Assembly: GCA_964023205.1 (NCBI GenBank)
Contig: OZ026846.1
Coordinates: 33,252,194 to 33,316,193 of the forward strand
Direction: 5' to 3'
Source of the DNA: Lutraria lutraria
Lineage: Eukaryota; Mollusca; Bivalvia; Venerida; Mactridae
Length of the DNA: 64,000 bases
The notes beneath the pieces are model-generated. The model was not told where the DNA came from. It did no database searches and saw only the letters and a list, made by a program, of their open reading frames with translations. Shown in pieces: positions 37,001 to 46,494 of the stretch. The first letter of the stretch is position 1. Every line of letters begins with the position of its first letter. The translations under genes were made by a program, and so were the position numbers.

Positions 37001-40000
37001 CTAACTAGCTTTCTTCATTGCATTTTAACCAGTAGTTCATGTCTTATCCTTCCACATGGTTCCGATAACTTCTTAACATTTGGAAGAAAATCGATATTGT
37101 TGTCAAATTTTGATAGAAGGGGTATGATCAGCCTTGACTGTGATTCGAACTAGGATCGCCGAGTTACAAGTCCAGCACCCTAACCAATGGACCACAACCG
37201 AGGCCTCCGTATGTTTGAAGTTTAGTACTACACGTATATTAGTGAAATATAAACAAAGATTTGTTGGTAGTTTCAATCTGTTATCATGTTGTAAGGAAAC
37301 ATATTAAGTGTTTATTTAATGCAGATATTAATGTTTTTTTCTGAATTTAACGTTTAGTCTCTTTGAAGTCAGCACGCAATATCGCGATTTAAGATCAAAA
37401 CGTCACTGCAGTCATAGAATTATCTTCGATCGATGAGATATGGACACGCAAATATTCGACAGAAAATGGTTATTTATTCACAAAAAATATTCATACGTCA
37501 TAAAATTGAAACAAAACTGTAGCCATGTGTGCAATACAATACAAAATACATTATATCTTTATTTCATATTGTAACGTTGGTGCCAACGATTAACGAACGA
37601 CCAGCGAACCACCGGTGAACGAAAGAACTAGCGAACCACCGGTGAACGAAAGAACCAGCGAAACAACGGTGAACGAAAGAACCAGCGAACCACCGGTGAA
37701 CGAAAGAACCAGGGAATAAACGAACCAACGAAAGAACGAACCAGGGAATAAACGAACCAACGAAAGAACGAACCAGGGAATAAACGAACCAACGAAAGAA
37801 AGAACCAGGGAATAAACGAACCAACGAAAGAACGAACCAGGGAACGAACGAACCAACGAAAGAACGAACCAGGGAATAAACGAACCAACGAAAGAACGAA
37901 CCAGGGAATAAACGAACCAACGAAAGAACGAACCAGGGAACGAACGAACCAACGAAAGAACGCACCAGGGAATAAACGAACCAACGAAAGAACGAACCAA
38001 CGAAAGAACGAACCAGGGAATAAACGAACCAACGAAAGAACGAACCAGGGAATAAACGAACCAACGAAAGAACGAACCAGGGAACGAACGAACCAACTAA
38101 AGAACGAACCAGGGAACGAACGAACCAACGAAAGAACGAACCAGGGAACGAACGAACCAATGAAAGAACGAACCAGGGAATAAACGAACCAACGAAAGAA
38201 CGAACCAGGGAATAAACGAACCAACGAAAGAACGAACCAGGGAACGAACGAACCAACGAAAGAACGAACCAGGGAATAAACGAACCAACGAAAGAACGAA
38301 CCAGGGAACGAATGAACCAACGAAAGAACGAACCAGGGAACGAACGAACGAACCAACGAATTAGGGAACGAAAGAACCAGCAAACGAACGAACCAGGGAA
38401 CGAACGAACGACAATTGACCGACCGACCGACGGACCGACCGACCGACCGACCGACCGACTGACTGACTGACGTGTAAATGAATCATGATGAATATTATTT
38501 CCAATTTTTATCAGATGTTGAAAGAAACACACTAGTATTTTTCATTATAATTTAGTGTTTCATTTCACTTATAAAGTTGAACATCAGCAAATACATTTGC
38601 AATAAAACGACTCACAACAGACAATATTTACAGACAGGTTTGTGAGAACAATCGTTTACAAACAGAGCTAAAACGTCTGGAAATATTAATTAAATTGTGG
38701 ATTATTGATTTAAAAATGGCGAATTCTTCATAACATTCGTTAAATAAGCGCTAATCTCGCCTTGGCTGAACCCATCGCGTGCCAATAACCTCACGAATGT
38801 TCATCTTTTAACACAGACTTATCCGGATATCAGAATCATGGTACTAAAAGCACGCCGCACATTACGTGTTAAATTAGGCGAAATCTAATTGATGACCAGA
38901 TAAAAAATATAAATCGTGCTAATTCTTTGGAGTTAGTCATTCACACTGAATAAAAATCATAAGATAAAATTAGAGCCTGTTTGGTTGATATGAGATTTTA
39001 CATGAAGATGCAACCATTTGGCTGCAGTCCATGATGAATGATAACACGACAGTTTTCCAGGAATATGGAACTAATATATCTTCCATTATATAGTGTATAC
39101 ACAAATTAACAAATTCAAATACGCCCTATAAACTAAATCAGACAAAACAAAAATGTTTTCACAACCATCCCGCAAAAGTATAGGGTCGTTAAGTCGGAAA
39201 ATATATATGGAGACGAATTTCTTTAGAAAAGTCGAGGTTCTGTAGTAAAAGTCTAGAGTCTATAGTAAAGGTCTAGGGTCTGCAGTAAAACTCCACGCTC
39301 GGCAGAAAGGTCTAGGACCTGCAGTAAAACCCACGCTCGGCAGAAAAGTCTAGGGTCTGCAGTAAAACCCACGCTCGGCAGAAAAGTCTAGGGTCTGCAG
39401 AAAAAAGTCTAGGGTCTGCAGTAAAAGTCCAGGATCGTCAGTAAAGGTCTAGGGTCTGCAGTAAAACTTCATGCTCGGCAAAAAAGTCTAGGGTCTGCAG
39501 TAAAACCCCAGGCTCTGCAGAAAAGTCTAGGGTCTGCAGAAAAAAGTCTGGGGTCTGCATTAAAAATCCCGGATCGTCAGTGAAAGTCTAGGTTCTGCAG
39601 AATAAGTCTAGGGTCGTCAGAAAATGGTCTATGTTCTCTAGTAAATGCCTATGGCTAGTGTCTGAAGGATTATTCAGAGATTACACTGGTTTGAAATTTG
39701 GCGAGACACATCAGAATCACGCGCCATGAAAATATATTGACAATTGCTAGATGGAGTATGTGACAGATTAATATAAGAATACTGGTTAGATAAGTTGTAT
39801 ATATGACTAAAGTTCTGTCACAAACAAACACAAAATGCAGTTTTTAATTATTATAACCTATTTCAACTAAAAGTGTAGTAATGACAATCATTTGTGGACA
39901 ATAAACGCCTGACAGTTTATCCACCAAACTTATTTCTAAAATGCATTTCTATATTACTGATACACGTAATAAATGGACAATTGAGACTAAAAATCAACCG

Positions 40001-40796
40001 TATATTGAATACTTACACTGAACCAGGAGAATGGGACAAGTGGAAGAACGACGTTGAAAACATCCGTTACTTTCTGTCCGACCATATCCGGAAACACGGC
40101 TTTTAAACCATGACCGGCACTCCGAACGTCCATGTCCTCACCAAAAACAATATGGAACGGAAACAGTTCAAAAAACACATCTGAGTTTAGAGGTAGGTTT
40201 TCTGCCAATTCATCTTTTTTGTCCTGAGTTTGTTTAAACGCAGTATTATCAAAATGTAACTTCATAATAACGTGTGTTAATTGTTCTGTTTCTTCTTCAC
40301 TGACAACATCCACATCTACACGAGTATTGTAAAACAAAGCTCCAACTTGTCGTATCTGACCTTTCACATAATGTACATAACCTTTACGTTTACTTCTGTA
40401 ATGAAGCGTTAATCCTGAGACAGACTCTTCTTCAACGAAGAAAGATGGAGGACGGAGTTTTGGATAACTAAACCTCAGATACTCGTGTAGATTGTCAAGC
40501 CCATTAAGGAAGTCTGTCATGTGACGTCCAAGTACTTTCAGTATTCTATCATAGCCATACTGGCCAACAAATGAGACAAAACAAACCCCGAATGAATCCA
40601 TCAAATCATTGTACTGGTACCCGGTTATTTCAGATAATGCTTTTGCTATGTTGGGTACCAAGTTTTCACTGTAACGTTCGTGAGTTGCGAATGAGACCTG
40701 TTGAATATTTGCATGTTTTCGAACATCTAACCAAGTATTTTCACCGAATTCTTCCTTTATGTAATGTACAATAGCTTCGATAAGCAAACCGTACAT
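27558..40796 (-). CDS. Atypical soluble guanylate cyclase, Gyc-88E-like (copy A)
   Basis: Makes cGMP from GTP. Exons on the minus strand: 40017-40796, 36271-36318, 35179-35314, 34489-34618, 33330-33476, 32089-32235, 30521-30677, 29672-29781, 28946-29035 and 27558-28010, giving about 733 residues. The H-NOX domain (about 1-180) has heme ligand His104, Pro117 and Y133-x-S-x-R137. The HNOB/PAS-like segment follows. A coiled coil has [14 protein letters not shown]. The cyclase domain shows FSDVVGFT and GDAY (metal Asp), VETIGDAY (guanine-selecting Glu), RYCLFGD (guanine-selecting Cys) and NTASRM (transition-state Asn/Arg). All catalytic residues are in one chain, as in homodimer-capable Gyc-88E; that family is O2-responsive and only weakly NO-sensitive. 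[10 protein letters not shown] and LNGLDN fit this group better than vertebrate beta1. The C-terminal tail of about 125 residues is low in conservation and ends CHIV. Every junction is in phase except microexon to 35314. Confidence 0.92.
28122..28250. repeat. Dispersed repeat, inverted relative to 23102-23229
   Basis: Contains the 33-bp match described at 23197 and a flanking GAGTACTTTCAGT segment. Intronic in the guanylate cyclase. Also present in copy B at about 46656-46785. Confidence 0.55.
28620..28858 (-). repeat. tRNA-derived SINE
   Basis: Minus-strand head GGTTAGCTCAGTGGTAAGAC; tail on the plus strand GGGCAGTTATCTTAACCAGC. Same family as 7083-7365. It is allelic to 47160-47398 in the second copy. 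Confidence 0.7.
29086..29267. repeat. MITE, CAGTRCAACCTCTCC family
   Basis: Ends ACAGTACAACCTCTCC and GGAGAGGTTGTACTGC. Intronic, 50 bp upstream (gene sense) of the exon at 28946-29035. Present at the same position in copy B (47625). Confidence 0.75.
29345..29375. other. Deletion junction relative to copy B
   Basis: Copy A reads from a SINE head (GTCGAGTGGCTATGGT) directly into ATGGCATTCAATG. Copy B has about 360 extra bases here (47896-48260), including a full SINE. ATGGT occurs at both breakpoints in copy B, suggesting a microhomology-mediated deletion in copy A. Confidence 0.6.
29440..29660 (-). repeat. tRNA-derived SINE
   Basis: Minus-strand head GTGGTCACGTGGTTAGTGC and box B GGTTCAAATCCCGG; body TCAGGGTATGCCCTGCTG-like in plus sense. 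It abuts the exon at 29672. Counterpart at 48320-48585. Confidence 0.65.
31005..31039. repeat. CpG-rich hairpin, 10-bp perfect stem
   Basis: CTGTCGCGCG at 31005-31014 pairs exactly with 31030-31039 across a 15-nt loop, in an otherwise AT-rich intron. It is kept in copy B (49979-50012) with a one-base loop difference. Function unknown. Confidence 0.55.
31632..32087. repeat. 23/24-bp minisatellite abutting a cyclase exon (copy A, short allele)
   Basis: Tandem units of the type CTTACTTCATTTATGTGTAC plus 3-4 bases, degenerate towards the left. The array runs up to the splice donor of the exon at 32089-32235. On the gene strand each unit contains GAAGTAAGG. All three plus-strand frames are open only because the unit lacks stops. 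The copy B allele (50600-51378) is clearly longer. Confidence 0.85.
32518..32767 (-). repeat. tRNA-derived SINE
   Basis: Reverse orientation of the family at 8001. It has a T-rich tail (TTGTTTGTTTGTTTGTTTGA in plus sense), box B complement GGGGCTTGAACCCACG, and box A complement near GACCATTCGACCACATAGGC. Counterpart at 51806-52055. Confidence 0.75.
33607..34086. mobile_element. TIR element TATGGTGGCTG (copy A, rearranged interior)
   Basis: Ends TATGGTGGCTGGTTTCTGTC and its inverted near-copy ending CAGCCACCATA. The interior has repeated GTCGAAGCACGAC and GAAGACACGAAGACATG motifs. Copy A has an internal extra right-end-like block (about 33830-34010) absent from copy B. The right flank CAATGC matches the left flank in copy B, suggesting a 6-bp target duplication. 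Confidence 0.65.
35880..35945 (-). repeat. SINE-like fragment
   Basis: Contains GGGTGGGAATCGAACTCATA, a reverse-complement box B, and no complete head. Counterpart at 55083-55165. Confidence 0.4.
36271..36318 (-). other. 48-nt microexon of guanylate cyclase copy A
   Basis: Between a TTTCAG acceptor and a GTGAGT donor, the minus strand reads [16 protein letters not shown]. This matches the conserved I-L-x-x-T-N-N-x-F-E-L segment that follows the HNOB domain in Gyc-88E proteins. It fills the gap between the 780-nt exon and the exon at 35179. Entering phase 0 is correct. The GTGAGT donor leaves phase 0, but the next exon needs one extra base. A weaker donor 4 or 7 nt further on would restore frame, or another tiny exon was missed. 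Sequence is identical in copy B (55473-55520). Confidence 0.8.
36403..36570. repeat. MITE, CAGTRCAACCTCTCC family
   Basis: Ends TGCAGTCAACCTCTCC and GGAGAGGTTGTACTGTA. Intronic, just upstream (gene sense) of the microexon. Counterpart at 55604-55773. Confidence 0.75.
37075..37205 (-). repeat. SINE-like fragment
   Basis: Contains TCAAATTTTGATAGAAGGGG and a reverse-complement tRNA-like head (GTCCATTGGTTAGGGTGCTG on the minus strand). Same family as 888-987. Counterpart at about 56275-56402. Confidence 0.55.
37585..38472. repeat. 32-bp minisatellite of CGAAC-type units plus (CCGA)n (copy A, long allele)
   Basis: Tandem 32-bp units built from GAACGAACCAGGGAATAAAC and ACGAACCAACGAAA, passing into (GACC)n at 38415-38460. 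On the minus strand all frames are open, producing Phe/Val/Arg/Ser-rich ORFs of up to 322 codons. These are repeat artefacts. Copy B has only about 275 bp here. Confidence 0.85.
38473..39230. other. Intron sequence, nothing recognised
   Basis: AT-rich intron between two minisatellites, nearly identical in copy B. No exon signal found. Confidence 0.55.
39231..39650. repeat. 38-bp compound minisatellite (copy A)
   Basis: Units built from GTCTAGGGTCTGCAG followed by TAAAACCCACGCTCGGCAGA or variants; half-units of about 19 bp. Copy B (57811-58236) appears the same in unit number and order, unlike the neighbouring arrays. Confidence 0.75.
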
Positions 40797-40812
40797 CCTT
40801 CCTTCCTCAGTC
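40017..40812 (-). other. H-NOX/HNOB first coding exon of guanylate cyclase copy A
   Basis: The ATG at 40796 gives MYGLLIEAI, the typical N-terminus of the family, with 16 nt of 5'UTR after a TTTACAG acceptor at 40813. An upstream non-coding exon therefore exists but was not located. The exon ends at FSWFS before GTAAGT. 260 codons. Contains His104 and YRSKR. Confidence 0.88.
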
Positions 40813-40943
40813 CTGTAAATACATCAATAAATAAAGTTTAATACAAACATAGTAAAACTATATAAAATCAAACGTATGTCAAACATTTAGTAAGAATGTT
40901 GTAATATGCATTTCGAAATCTAGCTGATAATGACACCAAGCAT

Positions 40944-43900
40944 ACATTACAAGCATTATTGTATAATACCATAGTTGAACAATAACTGTTTGGTATTATT
41001 AGTATTATTGTATAATACCATAGTTGAACAATAACTATTTGGTATTATTAGTATTATTCTATAATACTATAGTTGAACAATAACTGTTTGGTATTATTAG
41101 TATTATTGTATAATACTATTGTTGAACAATAACTATTTGGTATTACAAGTATTATTGTATAATACCATAGTTGAACAATAACTATTTGGTATTACAAGTA
41201 TTATTGTATAATACCATAGTTGAACAATAACTATTTGGTATTACAAGTATTATTGTATAATACCATAGTTGAACAATAACTATTTGGTATTACAAGTATT
41301 ATTATATAATACTATAGTTGAACAATAACTATTTGGTATTATTAGTATTATTATATAATACTATAGTTGAACAATAACTATTTGGTATTATTAGTATTAT
41401 TATATAATACTATTGTTGAACAATAACTATTTGGTATTATTAGTATTATTATATAATACTATAGTTGAACAATAACTATTTGGTATTACAAGTATTATTA
41501 TATAATACTATAGTTGAACAATAACTATTTGGTATTATTAGTATTATTATATAATACTATTGTTGAACAATAACTATTTGGTATTATTAGTATTATTATA
41601 TAATACTATAGTTGAACAATAACTATTTGGTATTACAAGTATTATTATATAATACTATAGTTGAACAATAACTATTTGGTATTATTAGTATTATTATATA
41701 ATACTATAGTTGAACAATAACTATTTGGTATTATTAGTATTATTATATAATACTATAGTTGAACAATAACTATTTGGTATTATTAGTATTATTATATAAT
41801 ACTATTGTTGAACAATAACTATTTGGTATTACAAGTATTATTATATAATACTATAGTTGAACAATAACTATTTGGTATTATTAGTATTATTGTATAATAC
41901 TATTGTTGAACAATAACTATTTGGTATTACAAGTATTATTGTATAATACCATAGTTGAACAATAACTATTTGGTATTACAAGTATTATTGTATAATACCA
42001 TAGTTGAACAATAACTATTTGGTATTACAAGTATTATTATATAATACTATAGTTGAACAATAACTATTTGGTATTATTAGTATTATTATATAATACTATA
42101 GTTGAACAATAACTATTTGGTATTACAAGTATTATTGTATAATACTATAGTTGAACAATAACTATTTGGTATTATTAGTATTATTGTATAATACCATAGT
42201 TGAACAATAACTATTTGGTATTATTAGTATTATTCTATAATACTATAGTTGAACAATAACTGTTTGGTATTACAAGTATCATTGTATAATACCATAGTTG
42301 AACAATAACTATTTGGTATTATTAGTATTATTCTATAATACTATAGTTGAACAATAACTATTTGGTATTACAAGTATCATTGTATAATACCATAGTTGAA
42401 CAATAACTATTTGGTATTATTAGTATTATTCTATAATACTATAGTTGAACAATAACTGTTTGGTATTATTAGTATTATTGTATAATACTATTGTTGAACA
42501 ATAACTATTTGGTATTATTAGTATTATTGTATAATACTATAGTTGAACAATAACTATTTGGTATTACAAGTATTATTGTATAATACTATAGTTGAACAAT
42601 AACTATTTGGTATTATTAGTATTATTATATAATACTATAGTTGAACAATAACTATTTGGTATTATTAGTATTATTATATAATACTATAGTTGAACAATAA
42701 CTATTTGGTATTATTAGTATTATTATATAATACTATAGTTGAACAATAACTATTTGGTATTACAAGTATTATTGTATAATACCATAGTTGAACAATAACT
42801 ATTTGGTATTACAAGTATTATTGTATAATACCATAGTTGAACAATAACTATTTGGTATTATTAGTATTATTATATAATACTATAGTTGAACAATAACTAT
42901 TTGGTATTATTAGTATTATTATATAATACTATAGTTGAACAATAACTGTTTGGTATTATTAGTATTATTATATAATACTATAGTTGAACAATAACTATTT
43001 GGTATTATTAGTATTATTGTATAATACCATAGTTGAACAATAACTATTTGGTATTATTAGTATTATTGTATAATACTATAGTTGAACAATAACTGTTTGG
43101 TATTACAAGTATTATTGTATAATACTATAGTTGAACAATAACTGTTTGGTATTACAAGTATTATTGTATAATACCATAGTTGAACAATAACTATTTGGTA
43201 TTACAAGTATTATTGTATAATACCATAGTTGAACAATAACTATTTGGTATTACAAGTATTATTGTATAATACCATAGTTGAACAATAACTGTTTGGTATT
43301 ACAAGTATTATTATATAATACTATAGTTGAACAATAACTATTTGGTATTATTAGTATTATTATATAATACTATAGTTGAACAATAACTATTTGGTATTAT
43401 TAGTATTATTCTATAATACTATAGTTGAACAATAACTATTTGGTATTACAAGTATTATTGTATAATACCATAGTTGAACAATAACTATTTGGTATTATTA
43501 GTATTATTGTATAATACTATAGTTGAACAATAACTATTTGGTATTATTAGTATTATTGTATAATACTATAGTTGAACAATAACTATTTGGTATTATTAGT
43601 ATTATTGTATAATACCATAGTTGAACAATAACTATTTGGTATTATTAGTATTATTGTATAATACTATAGTTGAACAATAACTATTTGGTATTACAAGTAT
43701 TATTGTATAATACTATAGTTGAGCAATAACTGTTTTGTATTATTAGTATTATTGTATAATACTATAGTTGAACAATAACTATTTGGTATTATTAGTATTA
43801 TTCTATAATACTATAGTTGAACAATAACTATTTGGTATTATTAGTATTATTCTATAATACTATAGTTGAACAATAACTATTTGGTATTATTAGTATTATT

Positions 43901-45478
43901 GTATAATACTATAGTTGAACAATAACTATTTGGTATTACAAGTATTATTGTATAATACTATAGTTGAACAATAACTGTTTTGTATTATTAGTATTATTGT
44001 ATAATACTATTGTTGAACAATAACTATTTGGTATTACAAGTATTATTGTATAATACCATAGTTGAACAATAACTATTTGGTATTATTAGTATTATTATAT
44101 AATACTATAGTTGAACAATAACTATTTGGTATTATTAGTATTATTATATAATACTATAGTTGAACAATAACTATTTGGTATTATTAGTATTATTGTATAA
44201 TACCATAGTTGAACAATAACTATTTGGTATTACAAGTATTATTATATAATACTATAGTTGAACAATAACTATTTGGTATTACAAGTATTATTCTATAATA
44301 CTATAGTTGAACAATAACTATTTGGTATTATTAGTATTATTATATAATACTATAGTTGAACAATAACTATTTGGTATTATTAGTATTATTGTATAATACC
44401 ATAGTTGAACAATAACTATTTGGTATTATTAGTATTATTGTATAATACTATAGTTGAACAATAACTATTTGGTATTATTAGTATTATTGTATAATACTAT
44501 TGTTGAACAATAACTATTTGGTATTACAAGTATTATTGTATAATACTATAGTTGAACAATAACTATTTGGTATTATTAGTATTATTATATAATACTATTG
44601 TTGAACAATAACTATTTGGTATTATTAGTATTATTATATAATACTATTGTTGAACAATAACTATTTGGTATTATTAGTATTATTGTATAATACTATTGTT
44701 GAACAATAACTATTTGGTATTACAAGTATTATTATATAATACTATTGTTGAACAATAACTATTTGGTATTATTAGTATTATTATATAATACTATAGTTGA
44801 ACAATAACTGTTTTGTATTATTAGTATTATTGTATAATACTATTGTTGAACAATAACTATTTGGTATTACAAGTATTATTGTATAATACCATAGTTGAAC
44901 AATAACTATTTGGTATTATTAGTATTATTGTATAATACCATAGTTGAACAATAACTATTTGGTATTACAAGTATTATTGTATAATACCATAGTTGAACAA
45001 TAACTATTTGGTATTACAAGTATTATTGTATAATACTATAGTTGAACAATAACTATTTGGTATTATTAGTATTATTGTATAATACTATAGTTGAACAATA
45101 ACTATTTGGTATTATTAGTATTATTGTATAATACCATAGTTGAACAATAACTATTTGGTATTACAAGTATTATTGTATAATACCATAGTTGAACAATAAC
45201 TATTTGGTATTACAAGTATCATTGTATAATACTATAGTTGAACAATAACTATTTGGTATTATTAGTATTATTATATAATACTATTGTTGAACAATAACTA
45301 TTTGGTATTACAAGTATTATTATATAATACTATAGTTGAACAATAACTATTTGGTATTATTAGTATTATTGTATAATACTATAGTTGAACAATAACTGTT
45401 TGGTATTATTAGTATTATTGTATAATACTAAAGTTGAACAATAACTGTTTTGTATTATTAGTATTATTGTATAATACC
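40944..45478. repeat. 49-bp tandem array, about 92 units (copy A)
   Basis: About 4.5 kb of 49-bp units. Each unit has a perfect hairpin AGTATTATTGTATAATACT (8-bp arms, 3-nt loop) and a second inverted pair, AATACCATAGTT against AACTATTTGGTATT. Unit variants include ATTATTATATAA, ATTATTCTATAA, CCATAG/CTATAG/CTATTG and TTACAAG/TTATTAG. It lies upstream of the coding start, in the inferred 5'UTR intron. No ORF runs through it. Confidence 0.93.
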
Positions 45479-46294
45479 CGATGCTTCTAGATACAGTGAT
45501 CATTAGTGTATTTACCTAGTAAGGTGTTTCGTGTTCCATGTAAAATACCAGATGCATGTCAGATTCATACAAATATGGTACGTTATATCACTTACATCAT
45601 GCACAGTCCTTACATTAATTAAGAACATAAGAAGATTTTATCTAGAAAATGTTTTAATAACTACAACTAATTAGGAGTTATTACGTCATTGAAATGCAAA
45701 ATGAGACTTTTTCATGGCACACAACTTACCAAAGCTGTCAATTATTTTATTATGTAAACAAAATGTAAAGCCGAGTAACTTTTAGCCACATTGGTTGAGG
45801 CAAGTATTTTAACACTTCAACATCATTGTGTAAGACGTTTGAGGATATATCCAACGTGACGACAACAATGTAACAAACAACAATTCAATTAATGTCAATC
45901 AAATATTCTCAAAAAAGCACTTCGACATTTCAAGGAACAATTGAATGAACATCAAGTCACTATATCGATCAGTATTATGTTGTTGTTTTTTTAGTTTCCT
46001 AACACAAGTAAAACATCAACGGTTTCACAACGTGTTGAACATGATTTCAACAATAAAGTAAACATTTTAAACAAGTATGTAATATTGTAACTATGAATTA
46101 AACATTTTAAAATGTATTCAAGATTTCAACTATAAATTCAATTTTAACACGTATTCAACATTTAAATTGTTGGTTCAACAACAAAACTCAACTAGCATAT
46201 ATTTCCATTATATATATTTGAACTGCTTCATTTCAAGTCCTACACCAGAGTTTCGAGTGTTCTTCAGTCATTACGTAATCCTCGGACATTGATC
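45479..46294. other. Upstream flank of copy A array, contig end
   Basis: Begins GATGCTTCTAGATACAGTG and matches 63620-64000 base for base apart from a few differences. No gene recognised. It stops at the assembly gap. Confidence 0.7.
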
Positions 46295-46494
46295 NNNNNN
46301 NNNNNNNNNNNNNNNNNNNNNNNNNNNNNNNNNNNNNNNNNNNNNNNNNNNNNNNNNNNNNNNNNNNNNNNNNNNNNNNNNNNNNNNNNNNNNNNNNNNN
46401 NNNNNNNNNNNNNNNNNNNNNNNNNNNNNNNNNNNNNNNNNNNNNNNNNNNNNNNNNNNNNNNNNNNNNNNNNNNNNNNNNNNNNNNNNNNNNN
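46295..46494. other. Assembly gap, exactly 200 N
   Basis: A run of exactly 200 N, a round number typical of an arbitrary scaffold gap rather than a measured one. It interrupts the last coding exon of guanylate cyclase copy B. Confidence 0.99.

Noticed and set aside
37564..38532. Minus-strand ORF of 322 codons rich in Phe, Val, Arg, Ser, with overlapping ORFs in other frames
   Set aside because: It is a translation of the 32-bp minisatellite. All frames are open because the unit lacks stops, and the copy B version is much shorter and rearranged.
40571..40774. Plus-strand ORF opposite the H-NOX exon (also 59153-59356)
   Set aside because: Shadow of the minus-strand coding exon.
40944..45478. 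CRISPR array
   Set aside because: The 49-bp units are contiguous with no unique spacers, the context is an animal intron, and there are no cas genes.
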